DNA of 38,918 nt, taken from assembly GCF_041821065.1 (NCBI RefSeq), contig NZ_JBGUAX010000017.1, positions 1 through 38,918 of the forward strand, given 5' to 3'. Under the pieces are notes generated by a model. The model saw only the letters and a list, made by a program, of their open reading frames with translations, made no database searches and had not been told where the DNA came from. Every line of letters begins with the position of its first letter. The stretch's first letter is position 1. Position numbers and translations under genes: made by a program. The stretch comes from Egicoccus sp. AB-alg2 (GTDB lineage: Bacteria > Actinomycetota > Nitriliruptoria > Nitriliruptorales > Nitriliruptoraceae). Positions 27,601-35,755 of the stretch are shown here, piece by piece.

Positions 27601-27742
27601 GGCACGGGACCCGGACGGCCCGCCACCCCCACCGGTCGCGCGCAAGGACGACGGCCCGGCCGGCGGCGCGGGCGGTGCCTCACGACTGCTGGAGGCGCGC
27701 CGTCGCGCACGCGGTGGCGACACCGACGGCGAGGCGACCTGA
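24608..27742 (+). CDS. Giant double-vWA membrane protein
   Basis: The product is 1044 residues. Two N-terminal helices (about 12-28 and 44-59) precede a first vWA domain with the metal site DASDS (75-79). A beta-sandwich-like section follows (VRVPSRVRQGDAYDVTVVMTN) that carries a disordered Gly/Glu insert. A class I glutamine-amidotransferase-like section comes next (VLVVDGSAGG, then LVVVGGEQSYGVGGY). The second vWA domain has an intact DVSGSMG site (455-461), immediately followed by a Cys-His-Cys insertion (463-465). One more helix lies near 871-885, and a Thr/Pro/Ala-rich tail with repeated P-x-x-T-x-T-G-T-P pieces follows. It overlaps the previous gene (GTGA). Such proteins belong to the MoxR-associated vWA group, but two vWA domains in one chain with a CHC insert is distinctive. 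Confidence 0.85.
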   Translation: MSWWPLHLDTPAWLAALAVVPLVLWLGWRHAGDRDRALRRATALRALAVGLLVLALAGPRWDAAGRAVDLVVVVDASDSTLAARAEAQAWISAATVGQQRGDRLAVAAVGRDAQVEHGLREQATGGALTVRVDGSETDLARGLRLAQGLAGSEQRRRVVLLTDGFATRGDAAQAIRELEDAGIPVDVVPLGSDGGIADVLIEGVRVPSRVRQGDAYDVTVVMTNTGTAPAGATVVVSADGEEIHREAVELPPGRSELRVPRTAERTDETGGDAGGSEAAGGGDGGEAGNGDGTARGGAIRYEARLESAASIEPRNDLGVAAVQVEGPASVLVVDGSAGGEGGGHDADELVRLLEAGGLPVTRHPVDAGFPPLDRLLGHDATILVDVHADEIGEPGAVALDAYVRDAGRGLVVVGGEQSYGVGGYDGTRLEELLPVFARIQDPQRRPSVAQALVVDVSGSMGACHCRPDGFGGGPVAEEGGPNKTDISREAVARAIENLDAQDTVGVLAFHTEAEWVLPLQQLPDQAIVDDALGSLFPNGDTSIGQALEEAIAGLKDADARLRHIVLFTDGFTSESGLEDIAAEAAEQGITVSVVGTGEGTDDVLERMAEVGGGRFYPGRDLSSIPSVLASEVQMVSRPLIEEGRFTPIVTAVDEVTAPLTESPPLLGYVATTAKPTARTLLRIGDERDPLLATWQAGLGTVAAWTSDATTRWSAPWSGWDGARDLWGALVRSTLPADEGGAVDVRADVTSDGLELGLTSAEALPGDVTATAIVVDPDGSRREVPLTRSDLDAFEATVPAGGNGVHAVTILLERGGTEVARRTVTAVRSYPAEYAASTGSREAAQALVGDLGRFDPDPALAFTREGTTPGSTPRDLTGPLLLLALLTLPVDVGLRRLRLERGDLRQLLRRRTPAARPAAASGATALAGSRAAARAAEATPPPVWAAPGGPPRTSTTTPDGLPPTSTGTPDAPRPTATGTPEGAPPTAPATPDRPQARPPARDPDGPPPPPVARKDDGPAGGAGGASRLLEARRRARGGDTDGEAT

Positions 27743-27752
27743 GTTCCGCGTC

Positions 27753-27800
27753 AACTGCGGAGCGACACCGGGAGTTTCTGGCCTCGCTGGCTCCGCAGTT
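27753..27800. repeat. 11-bp perfect inverted repeat after the operon
   Basis: AACTGCGGAGC (27753-27763) and GCTCCGCAGTT (27790-27800) are exact complements with 26 bases between. The pair starts 11 bases past the stop of the double-vWA gene. A short TTT follows, so it may be a weak terminator, or a binding site. Confidence 0.6.
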
Positions 27801-27866
27801 TCGTCGCGACGTCGGGTCCGGCGGGACGGGCCGTGGTGCAGGGCGGCGGGTTCGGCGCGGCGCGGG

Positions 27867-28634
27867 TCAGACCGCGGTGCGCGGCGCGCGAGGGGGGCGA
27901 GGAGCCCGCACGCTCCGGCGACGCTCCGCCGAGGGGCGCCCCGCCGCGTTGCGGTGCTCGCAGGCGATGCTGACGGCGAGGTCGGCCACACGCTCGAGGT
28001 AGCGGGCCAGCGACCGCAGCGCCTCGATCTGCGGGTCCGGTCCGGACGGGCCTCCCGCACCGCGGGTGTTCCCGCCGCGGCGTGCCGGCGCGGCTTCGGC
28101 GGCCTCGATCAGCCGGCTGCGGGTCCGGGCGGCGCTGCGCCGCAGGTCCACCAGCCGCGCCAGCGTCTCGCGACCCTGGCCGTCGGCGGGCGCGGCCAGC
28201 CGGTGCGCGCTGGCGGCGATGCTCGCCAGGTCCGTGAGCGCTGCCCGTACCTCGGCGTTCCAGGCGGTCACGTCGGCGTCGGCGGCGGCCTGGGCTGCCC
28301 GACGCAGCAGGTGGAGGCAGCGCACGGCCAACTCGCCCAGCCGCTCCTGCGCCAACGCCTGCACGCGCGTCGGCGCGCCGGGGGTCCCGGCGGCGACGAC
28401 GGCGCGCGTGACCGCCTGCACCTCGCGGTGGCGGGCGCGTGCCTCGGCCAGGTCGGCGCGGGTGCGCGGGCCGACGTCCTCACCCGCCAGCAGGCCGGCG
28501 GCCAGCGCGGTGATGGCCTCGGGGAGCATCGCGGCGGTGTCCTGGGCCGCGGTCGTCACCAGCGTGACGTCGGCCGCGACGGCGCCGTCAGCGCGTGCGG
28601 TGGCAGCGGCGCGTGATGGCGACGACGAACCCAC
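27867..28634 (-). CDS. PhoU-like helical protein of unknown function
   Basis: The product is 255 residues and almost entirely helical and Ala/Arg-rich. A helical bundle region runs from about 30 to 180. The end section ALRSLARYLERVADLAVSIACEHRNA (205-230) resembles the conserved helix of PhoU domains (ryLERiaDha.nI). A basic Arg/Pro tail follows. Third codon positions are nearly all G or C in this frame, supporting coding. The frame runs on to 29165, but the GTG at 28634 has AAAGG seven bases upstream and starts GSSSPSRAAATARADG; the rest is the shadow of selA. PhoU proteins tune phosphate uptake and signalling; no pst genes are near, so the name is only a resemblance. Divergent from selA. 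Confidence 0.65.
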   Translation of the reverse strand: MGSSSPSRAAATARADGAVAADVTLVTTAAQDTAAMLPEAITALAAGLLAGEDVGPRTRADLAEARARHREVQAVTRAVVAAGTPGAPTRVQALAQERLGELAVRCLHLLRRAAQAAADADVTAWNAEVRAALTDLASIAASAHRLAAPADGQGRETLARLVDLRRSAARTRSRLIEAAEAAPARRGGNTRGAGGPSGPDPQIEALRSLARYLERVADLAVSIACEHRNAAGRPSAERRRSVRAPRPPRAPRTAV

Positions 28635-28884
28635 GACGAACCTTTCGGGCGGGATGCCCGGCCGACGAACGCGAGGGGCCGGGACACGGCGCCGCTGCAT
28701 GGGCGCCAACGAAGCGATTCTGGACGGTATGCCGAATCGGGCTCCCATCATGCCCCCTCCGACGCGAGCCGGCGACGCCCGACCGGGCCGAAGGACGGGG
28801 CCCGCGCGAGGAAGGGCCGCAGCCGCCGCCGAACGGTGTGATTGGCTGTGCGCCACGACCAGTGGTGCGCGCGAGAGGTGCGAG

Positions 28885-30225
<1,341 letters not shown>

Positions 30226-30255
<30 letters not shown>

Positions 30256-30318
30256 CGCCGTGCTCGGGTCGCGGGAAGGATGACGCCGTGCTCGGGTCGC
30301 GGGAAGGATGACGCCGTG
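30226..30318 (+). repeat. 28-bp tandem repeat at selA/selB junction (3.3 copies)
   Basis: Three exact copies (30226-30253, 30254-30281, 30282-30309) plus nine bases of a fourth (30310-30318). The first copy is the last nine codons of selA. Each copy ends in GGGAAGGAT followed by GACGCCGTG, so every junction recreates a Shine-Dalgarno sequence seven bases before a GTG. The first two such GTG codons (30260, 30288) open the same seven-codon frame ending in TGA. The third (30316) opens a 31-codon frame that runs into the selB start. Confidence 0.97.
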
Positions 30319-30411
30319 TCAGATGGCGGGAGGCGCGCGGCGGAGCCATCCGGCGGGGTGCCGGTGACCGAACGCCCGATGTCGGGGACGCTCGTGGCAC
30401 ATGGGGAGTAG
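30316..30411 (+). CDS. Possible 31-residue leader peptide overlapping selB start
   Basis: A GTG at 30316 sits seven bases after GGAAGGA and opens 31 codons (starts VSDGGRRAAEPSGG) that end in TAG at 30409-30411, inside the first codons of selB but in another frame. Its ribosome site is far better than that of selB, so reading it could couple or limit SelB translation. It might equally be the ancestral start region of selB after a frame-breaking duplication, or a chance frame. No similarity recognised. Confidence 0.3.
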   Translation: MSDGGRRAAEPSGGVPVTERPMSGTLVAHGE

Positions 30412-32311
30412 TGCCATACACCGGACGATCGTGACGGCAGGGCACGTCGACCACGGCAAGTCGACGCTGGTCCGCGCGCTCACCGGCATGGAGCCCGACC
30501 GCCTCGAGGAGGAGCGCCGCCGCGGCCTGACGATCGAGCTGGGATACGCGTGGACCGACCTCGCCGATGCGGGCGGGGGGCGGGTCGCGTTCGTGGACGT
30601 GCCGGGCCACGAGCGGCTGGTCCGGACGATGCTGGCCGGAGCCGGGACGGCGCCGGCCGTGCTGTTCGTCGTCGCGGCTGACGACGGCTGGTCGGCGCAG
30701 TCGTCCGAGCACCGTGACGTGCTGGACCTGCTCGACGTCCCGGCCGTGGCCGTCGCCGTGACCAAGTGCGACACGGTGCCCGAGGCGCGGGTGCAGGAGG
30801 TCGTTGACGACCTCGCGGCCCGCCTCGCCGACACCGCCCTGGCTGGCGCGCCGGTCGTGTGCACGGACGCGCGGAGCGGACGCGGGCTGGGCGACCTGCG
30901 CCGGGTCCTGGCGGCCGGCGTGGCCGCGCTGCCGGCACCGGCGAGCGGCGGCCGGCCACGGCTGTGGGTCGACCGGTCGTTCGCACCGACCGGGGTCGGC
31001 ACCGTCGTCACCGGGACGCTGACCGGTGGCGCACTGACGACCGGCGACGAGCTCACCCTGCTGCCCGCCGACCGCCGGGTCCGCGCCCGCGGTCTGCAGG
31101 CGTTGGGGGCGCCGGTCGAGACCGCCGTCGCGGGTATGCGGGTCGCGCTGGACCTCGCGGGGGTGGCACACACCGAGGTGCAGCGCGGCGACGCCCTGGT
31201 CGCGGCCGGCCCGTGGCGTACGACGACGCTGGTCGACGTCTGGGTCCGGGCACTGCCCGGGCACCGGATCGACCGTGCCGGTGCCTGGACGCTCCACGCC
31301 GGCACGGCCGCCGTCGGCTGTCGCGTCCTGCCGCTGGACGGGGCCGTCGAGGGCCCGTCCTCCGGGGCGGTCCGGCTGCTGCTGCAGGCCGAACTGCCGC
31401 TGGTCGCCGGCGACCGCGTGGTCCTGCGAGAGGCCGGTCGCCGCGCGACCGTCGGCGGCGGGGTCGTCGCCGACCCGCTGCCCGGGCGCCGGCCCCGCGG
31501 CACGCGCGCGCGAACCGAGCTCGTCCAGGCACTGCAGACGGTCGTCGCCGCCGCCACGGCAGAGCGACGCCTGGTGGCCCTGCTGGAGGTGCCCGGCGCC
31601 GCCCACCGGCCGGTCGGTGACGCGCTGGCCGCCGTCGGGGCCCCGGCGGACGCGCCGCTGCCAGCCGGCGTCGTGCGGGTCGGCGACCGTCTGGTGGCCA
31701 AGGGGCGCGCCGAGGACTGGGCGCGCGGCCTGACCGCGTCGCTGGGGCCCGGCACGCACGAACGGGCGACCGTCGTCGCCACCGCCGTGCGCGCCGGAGC
31801 GCCCACCGAGGTCGCCGAAGCCCTGGTCGAGGCGCTCACCCGCGGGGGGCGTCTCGTGCGGGCCGGCGGCGGGCTGGCGCTGGCCGAACACGCCAGCGCC
31901 GCCTCGGCCGCGGTGTCCGGCCGTGCCGGCGCGCTGCTGGCCGACCTGGCCGCCGACCCGTTCGCTCCCGAGCACCTCGACGTCCTGGCCGCCCGCTACG
32001 GCGTCGACCACCGCCTGCTCACCGCGCTGGTCAACCGGGGCGAGATCGTGCGCACCGGCGACGTCGCCTTCGCGCGCACGGCGGTGCGGCGGGGGGTCGC
32101 GCGGCTCGCCACGCTGGAGGACGAGGTGGGGCCGTTCACGGCGGCGCAGGCCAAGACCGCCTGGGCGACGACCCGTCGTTACGCGATCCCGCTGCTCGAG
32201 CACCTCGACGCGGCCGGCATCACGGTCTTCGACGGTCGGTTGCGGCAGCTGACCGCGAAGGGCCGGGCGCTCGCCGCCGAGGACGTCGCCGGCACCACCG
32301 CGGATGACTGA
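30401..32311 (+). CDS. selB: Selenocysteine-specific elongation factor SelB
   Basis: The product is 636 residues. The GTPase domain has G1 GHVDHGKS (14-21), the switch region with RGLTIELGYAW, G3 DVPGH (66-70) and G4 TKCD (121-124). The beta-barrel domains 2 and 3 follow (LWVDRSFAPTGVGTVVTGTL and onward). The C-terminal third has winged-helix repeats that bind the SECIS hairpin of the mRNA, ending KTAWATTRRYAIPLLEHLDAAGITVFDGRLRQLT. It brings Sec-tRNA to the ribosome at in-frame UGA codons. The ATG at 30401 is the first possible start in frame, but it lacks a good ribosome site, whereas the upstream repeat has several. Translational coupling to selA or to a short leader is likely. Confidence 0.95.
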   Translation: MGSSAIHRTIVTAGHVDHGKSTLVRALTGMEPDRLEEERRRGLTIELGYAWTDLADAGGGRVAFVDVPGHERLVRTMLAGAGTAPAVLFVVAADDGWSAQSSEHRDVLDLLDVPAVAVAVTKCDTVPEARVQEVVDDLAARLADTALAGAPVVCTDARSGRGLGDLRRVLAAGVAALPAPASGGRPRLWVDRSFAPTGVGTVVTGTLTGGALTTGDELTLLPADRRVRARGLQALGAPVETAVAGMRVALDLAGVAHTEVQRGDALVAAGPWRTTTLVDVWVRALPGHRIDRAGAWTLHAGTAAVGCRVLPLDGAVEGPSSGAVRLLLQAELPLVAGDRVVLREAGRRATVGGGVVADPLPGRRPRGTRARTELVQALQTVVAAATAERRLVALLEVPGAAHRPVGDALAAVGAPADAPLPAGVVRVGDRLVAKGRAEDWARGLTASLGPGTHERATVVATAVRAGAPTEVAEALVEALTRGGRLVRAGGGLALAEHASAASAAVSGRAGALLADLAADPFAPEHLDVLAARYGVDHRLLTALVNRGEIVRTGDVAFARTAVRRGVARLATLEDEVGPFTAAQAKTAWATTRRYAIPLLEHLDAAGITVFDGRLRQLTAKGRALAAEDVAGTTADD

Positions 32312-32329
32312 CCGGCTGCGCGCTCGGCG

Positions 32330-32746
32330 TCAGTCGCCGGTGGGACCGTCCTGGCGTCGCGCGGCCTTCATCTCCGCCTCGTGGACGTGGTGGCGGCCCT
32401 CGACGAGCTCCTCGCGGACCCGCCGTTCCCCGGCGGTCGCGACGTCGAAGTAGGTGCGGTCGAAGTCCTCGACGATCTCGAACGTCCAGCGGTCCTCGAT
32501 CGCGTTGCGGCCCAGCCAGGTCTCGGTCAGCTCGTCCGCGAGCTCGTCGTGGCCCGCCTCGCGGAGCTTGTCGATGCCCTGGCCGAGCAGCAGGTCGGCC
32601 CGACCCATCTCCTGGTGGAACGTGTACAGCGCGCCGCGGGCACGCACGATCCACTCGAAGGCCTCACCGATCTTGCCGGTGGCCTCGACGGTCGTGTCGT
32701 CGACGCCGTCGGGACGGGCGTGGTCCGGATCGGGCTGGCGTGGCAT
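32330..32746 (-). CDS. Conserved hypothetical protein, helical
   Basis: The product is 138 residues, acidic and mainly helical. It contains FEWIVRARGALYTFHQEMGRADLLLGQGID, ELADELTETWLGRNAIEDRWTFEIVEDFDRTYFD and VREELVEGRHHVHEAEMKAARR. The RNAIEDRWTF and HxxHExEMK stretches look conserved enough to be functional, but I cannot name the family. It is a cytoplasmic protein with no signal or membrane helix. The ATG at 32746 has GAGG six bases upstream; a GTG at 32761 would add five residues. It lies downstream of ridA on the same strand with 48 bases between, so both may share a transcript, and it is convergent with selB. Confidence 0.75.
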   Translation of the reverse strand: MPRQPDPDHARPDGVDDTTVEATGKIGEAFEWIVRARGALYTFHQEMGRADLLLGQGIDKLREAGHDELADELTETWLGRNAIEDRWTFEIVEDFDRTYFDVATAGERRVREELVEGRHHVHEAEMKAARRQDGPTGD

Positions 32747-32794
32747 GGGCGACCTCGTCACGTCGGGGCGCGCGGACGTGCCCCGGTTTCGAGG

Positions 32795-33262
32795 TCAGCG
32801 CGCCGTCAGGATGGCCTCTACTTCTACGGGGCTGTCCAGCGGCAGCACGGGGACCCCTACCGCCGAACGGGCGTGCACACCCGCGTCGCCGAGGACGTCG
32901 GCCAGCAGCTCGGACGCGCCGTTGGCGACGAGGTGCTGCTCGGTGAAGTCGGGCGTCGAGGCCACGAACACCGTCAGCTTGACGACCCGGACGCGGTCGA
33001 GGTCGCCGATCGCCGCGGCGGCGACCGCCAGCACGTTCAGCGCCGCCGTCCGGGCGAGCGCGGCGCCCTCGTCGGTCGCCAGGTCCGCGCCCAGCTTCCC
33101 GGTGCGCGGCAGGACGCCGTCGACGACCGGCAGCTGACCGGCGGTGAACACCAGCCCGCCGGCGCCGTCGGGCAGCTGCGCCCACGGCTGGTAGGCGGCG
33201 GCCGGGGCCGGCGCGGACGGCAGCTCCAGGCCGAGCTCGGACAGGCGGTCGAGTGCCCCCAC
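32795..33262 (-). CDS. RidA-family protein (enamine/imine deaminase-like)
   Basis: The product is 155 residues, the length of the longer YjgF/YER057c/RidA branch. Key segments are PWAQLPDGAGGLVFTAGQLPVVDG, a glycine-rich turn, ALNVLAVAAAAIGDLDRVRVVKLTVFVAS and the ending RSAVGVPVLPLDSPVEVEAILTAR. The catalytic-type Arg of classic RidA would lie in the RSAVGV.LP segment, which is present, and the final Glu in VEVEA is also conserved. RidA hydrolyses reactive imines from PLP enzymes; this longer branch may have other ligands. The GTG at 33262 comes two bases after the stop of the small DUF4177-like gene, so the two are translationally coupled. Confidence 0.88.
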   Translation of the reverse strand: MGALDRLSELGLELPSAPAPAAAYQPWAQLPDGAGGLVFTAGQLPVVDGVLPRTGKLGADLATDEGAALARTAALNVLAVAAAAIGDLDRVRVVKLTVFVASTPDFTEQHLVANGASELLADVLGDAGVHARSAVGVPVLPLDSPVEVEAILTAR

Positions 33263-33264
33263 GA

Positions 33265-33402
33265 TCAGTCCTTCGGGCGCTTGAAGTAGGCCACGTTCTC
33301 GGCGACGGCGACCAGCTCCCAGCCCTCGTCGCCCCACTGGTTGAGGATCTGCTGCAGGGCATGGCTGATGAGCGGGGCGGTGGCGTACTCCCAGCGGGTC
33401 AC
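33265..33402 (-). CDS. 45-residue DUF4177-like protein
   Basis: A very small gene: VTRWEYATAPLISHALQQIL is followed by NQWGDEGWELVAVAENVAYF and KRPKD. The WEY start, GDEGWELV core and YFKRP ending match the short actinobacterial DUF4177-type proteins that stand directly before RidA. The GTG at 33402 has AGAGG six bases upstream, better than any longer frame; the 126-codon frame to 33645 adds unrelated residues. Its function is unknown; genes of this type keep the same partner across actinobacteria, which suggests a joint role with RidA. It starts 155 bases downstream of the whiB stop. Confidence 0.85.
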   Translation of the reverse strand: MTRWEYATAPLISHALQQILNQWGDEGWELVAVAENVAYFKRPKD

Positions 33403-33556
33403 GGGCGCCTCTCTTCTGGTGGCGTCGGATGGCGGTCCGGCGCTTCCTACCGCAGCCGACACCATGCCGGCAAGGCGGCGCCCGACCACACGACCCGAGG
33501 GGTGCCGGTCCCGCCCGTTTCCGACCGCGGCCGCTGGTCGGAGATCGCGGAGGTGG

Positions 33557-33859
33557 TCAGCCGGCCCGCACGGAGGCCAGCGCCGGTTCCTGTCGCGCGA
33601 GCAACGAGCGGCGGTCCATCTCGCCCAGGCCGCCCCACACGCCATACGCCTCGCCGCTCATCAGCGCGTGCTCGCGGCACCGCGCCAGGACGGGACAGGC
33701 GGCGCAGACGGCCTTGGCGGCGTCCTCGCGGTGCTGGCGGTCCTGCTTGCTCTCGAAGCCCGCTGGCCCGAAGAACAGCGCCGGATCCTCGGTCCGGCAC
33801 CGCGCCTGCTGCTCCCAGGCCTCGCTCACGAACCGGACCGTCGATGCCACGACGTGCAA
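33557..33859 (-). CDS. WhiB-family iron-sulfur transcription regulator
   Basis: The product is 100 residues with the four conserved cysteines at 21, 52, 55 and 61 (C-x30-CAAC-x5-C), which bind a [4Fe-4S] cluster. The GVWGGL turn (73-78) and a short basic C-terminus that contacts DNA or the sigma factor follow. WhiB-like proteins are confined to actinobacteria and their phages, which fixes the phylum. They act by binding region 4 of the primary sigma factor and sense redox or nitric oxide. The start is uncertain: TTG at 33859 lies four bases after GGAGGG; GTG at 33850 and TTG at 33904 are alternatives. Which Wbl subfamily it belongs to cannot be said. Confidence 0.9.
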   Translation of the reverse strand: MHVVASTVRFVSEAWEQQARCRTEDPALFFGPAGFESKQDRQHREDAAKAVCAACPVLARCREHALMSGEAYGVWGGLGEMDRRSLLARQEPALASVRAG

Positions 33860-34020
33860 CGCTCCCTCCGCTCTCCTCGGTCGGCGGAACACTAGGCCGG
33901 CCAATCCGGTCTGACTAGACCATGTTTGTACGAATCCTCCGAAACGCGCGCCCGCCGGATCCCCGGAGACCCCGACCCGCCGCCGACCGTCAGCGATCTC
34001 CCTCGGCGCCCCCGGGCGCG

Positions 34021-34216
34021 TGAGCGCGCAACGGTCGCGGCTGACCGCCCCCGGACGGCACCCAGGCGCGACCGTTGCCGACAGACGCGACAGAGCCGAG
34101 GCAACGCGACCGAACCGAGGCAGCCCGACCGAGCCGAGGTAGCCCGCCCGGTCGCGTGAACGCGCAACGGTCGCGGCTGACCGCCTCCGGGCGGCATCCA
34201 GGCGCGACGGTTGCCG
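34021..34216. repeat. Duplicated 60-bp palindromic element
   Basis: Two near-identical 60-base copies at 34021-34080 and 34157-34216, 136 bases apart, differing at only about seven sites. In the first, GCAACGGTCGCG (34028-34039) is the exact reverse complement of CGCGACCGTTGC (34067-34078), so each copy can fold into a hairpin with a 27-base loop. The second copy has one mismatch in its stem. This resembles a REP-type extragenic palindrome. Confidence 0.9.
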
Positions 34217-34289
34217 GGAGGTGCGACGGAGTCGAGGCAGCGCGACGGAGTCGAGGCAGCGCGACGGTTGCCGGGAGGTGCGACCGGGC
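34082..34289. repeat. 19-bp imperfect tandem units around the palindromes
   Basis: Between the two 60-bp copies lie three 19-base units of the form GACNGANCCGAGGNANCNC. After the second copy come two identical 19-base units built on GCGACGGAGTCGAGGCAGC and two copies of GCGACGGTTGCCGGGAGGT. The unit length is constant at 19, and the GCGAC start is shared with the palindrome arms, so all may derive from one element. Confidence 0.8.
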
Positions 34290-34294
34290 GGCGG

Positions 34295-35683
34295 TTACGT
34301 GGTGGGGTCGCTGGGGGCCGCGGTGTTGGCGGTGGCGGCGTGGTCGGCCTCGGGCGCGAACGGCTCGACGAGGACGACGGCGCCCTCGACGCCGTGGACG
34401 CGCACGGGGGTGCCGACCTTCGCGCGCTTGGTGTCGCCGGTCCAGCGCGCCCGCCAGAGGGCCCCGTCGATGTAGACGTGGCCCTCGGGGTTGAGCACGG
34501 AGCGGACGATGCCGGGCCGCCCGACGAGGTCCTCGACGGACACGCCCTCGGGGCCGGCCTGGGCGCGCAGCACGGTGGTCATCACGAAGACGAAGAACAC
34601 CAGCGCCGTCAGCGCGGTCGCGACCACCAGCCACACCGGCAGTGTCAGCGCGTCGGCGGCGTAGAAGTTGAGCGAACCGATCACGAACGCGGCCGTCGCG
34701 GCGACCGTCACCGGCCCGAAGCCGGCGATGGCCGTGTCCACCGCGTAGAGGATCAGTCCCAGCACCACCAGCGCGACGCCCCACCACACCACGGGCAGCA
34801 CGGTCAGCCCGAACGCGCCGATCCCGGCCGTGATCACACCCGCGAGGCCGGCGACACCGAACCCCGGCTGGAACAGCTCGAAGAGCAGCATCCCGAGCCC
34901 GATGGTGAGCAGCAGGTAGATGAACGGAGCGGTCGTGGCGGCGTGCAGCAGGCGGCGCACCAGCCCGAGGCTGTGGAAACGGACCTCGATCTCGTCGCCG
35001 CGGATCCGCAGCGTCTGCTCGCCGCCGTCCGCGCCGGCGGGCAGCGCGACCCCGTCCAGCTCCAGCAGCAGCGGCTCGAGCCCCTGTGCCTCGACGTCGA
35101 GGAGTCCCGCCTGGGCCAGCTCGCCAGGGTCGAGCCCCTCGGTCAGCAGGCGGTCGGCGACGTCGGCGGACCCACCCGCCGCCTCGATGACGTCGCGCAG
35201 GTCGTGCTCGAGCGGGGTGTCGTCGCGCTCGTCGAAGGTGACCGGCTCGATCGGGCCGACCAGCGCGTCGGCGGACGCGGCGCGCACGTCGGCGCCCAGC
35301 CACAGCAGCGCGGCCGCGCCCTGGGCGTCGGCGGCCTCGCCCAGCGGGCCGACCAGCACCGCGATCGGCACGGTGGACGCGCGCATCCGGTCCACCAGGG
35401 CGGCGGCGTTGACCGACACCCCGCCGCGCGAGTCGACCTGCAGCACGATCAGCTGCGAGCCGTCGGCCTCGGCGACGTCGATGACGTCCTCGATCTGCGC
35501 TGCCACCGGCGGGTCGACGAAGCCCGAAACGGGCAGGATCTCCACCCGTGTCGAGGCCGCGGAGGCCCCCTCGTCGGCGCCCTCCGTCTGTGCGGTGGCG
35601 AACGTCGCCGTGAGCCCAACGAGCAGCAGGGCGAGCACGGCCAGGACGAGGGTGCGGCGCACGGCCGCGAGCGAGACGGACAT
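34295..35683 (-). CDS. NfeD-family membrane protein with degenerate ClpP-like domain
   Basis: The product is 462 residues with the long NfeD (NfeD1b) plan. A signal sequence covers 1-31, then a ClpP/SppA-like domain (about 45-200), then four to five membrane helices (from LLLTIGLGMLLFELFQPGFGVAGL), and a C-terminal OB-fold NfeD domain (VEDLVGRPGIVRSVLNPEGHVYIDGALWRARW). In active members the protease domain has a nucleophile Ser in a P-x-G-A-x-A-x-S-A-G context. Here that stretch reads GPLGEAADAQGAA, with no serine, so it is probably non-proteolytic. The family partners with SPFH/stomatin proteins in membrane quality control; none is adjacent. The ATG at 35683 starts the signal peptide; the longer frame is a shadow. 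Confidence 0.88.
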   Translation of the reverse strand: MSVSLAAVRRTLVLAVLALLLVGLTATFATAQTEGADEGASAASTRVEILPVSGFVDPPVAAQIEDVIDVAEADGSQLIVLQVDSRGGVSVNAAALVDRMRASTVPIAVLVGPLGEAADAQGAAALLWLGADVRAASADALVGPIEPVTFDERDDTPLEHDLRDVIEAAGGSADVADRLLTEGLDPGELAQAGLLDVEAQGLEPLLLELDGVALPAGADGGEQTLRIRGDEIEVRFHSLGLVRRLLHAATTAPFIYLLLTIGLGMLLFELFQPGFGVAGLAGVITAGIGAFGLTVLPVVWWGVALVVLGLILYAVDTAIAGFGPVTVAATAAFVIGSLNFYAADALTLPVWLVVATALTALVFFVFVMTTVLRAQAGPEGVSVEDLVGRPGIVRSVLNPEGHVYIDGALWRARWTGDTKRAKVGTPVRVHGVEGAVVLVEPFAPEADHAATANTAAPSDPTT

Positions 35684-35755
35684 GGCGCGGAAGCGTACCG
35701 GCGCACGGACACGGCGACCGACGCCGGCGCGGCGCCACGGGCTTAGGATCACGCC

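Larger units (their letters stand above)
33860..34294. other. Repeat-rich intergenic region between whiB and nfeD genes
   Basis: 435 bases with no convincing gene. From 34021 onward nearly all of it is repetitive (listed separately). The first 150 bases, nearest whiB, include an AT-richer patch near 33910-33945 (TAGACCATGTTTGTACG) suitable for the whiB promoter. On the minus strand a long frame runs through the repeats, but it only restates them. Confidence 0.6.

Noticed and set aside
33990-35738. 582-codon minus frame across the repeats and the NfeD gene
   Set aside because: It is a frame shadow of the NfeD gene continued into the palindromic repeats.
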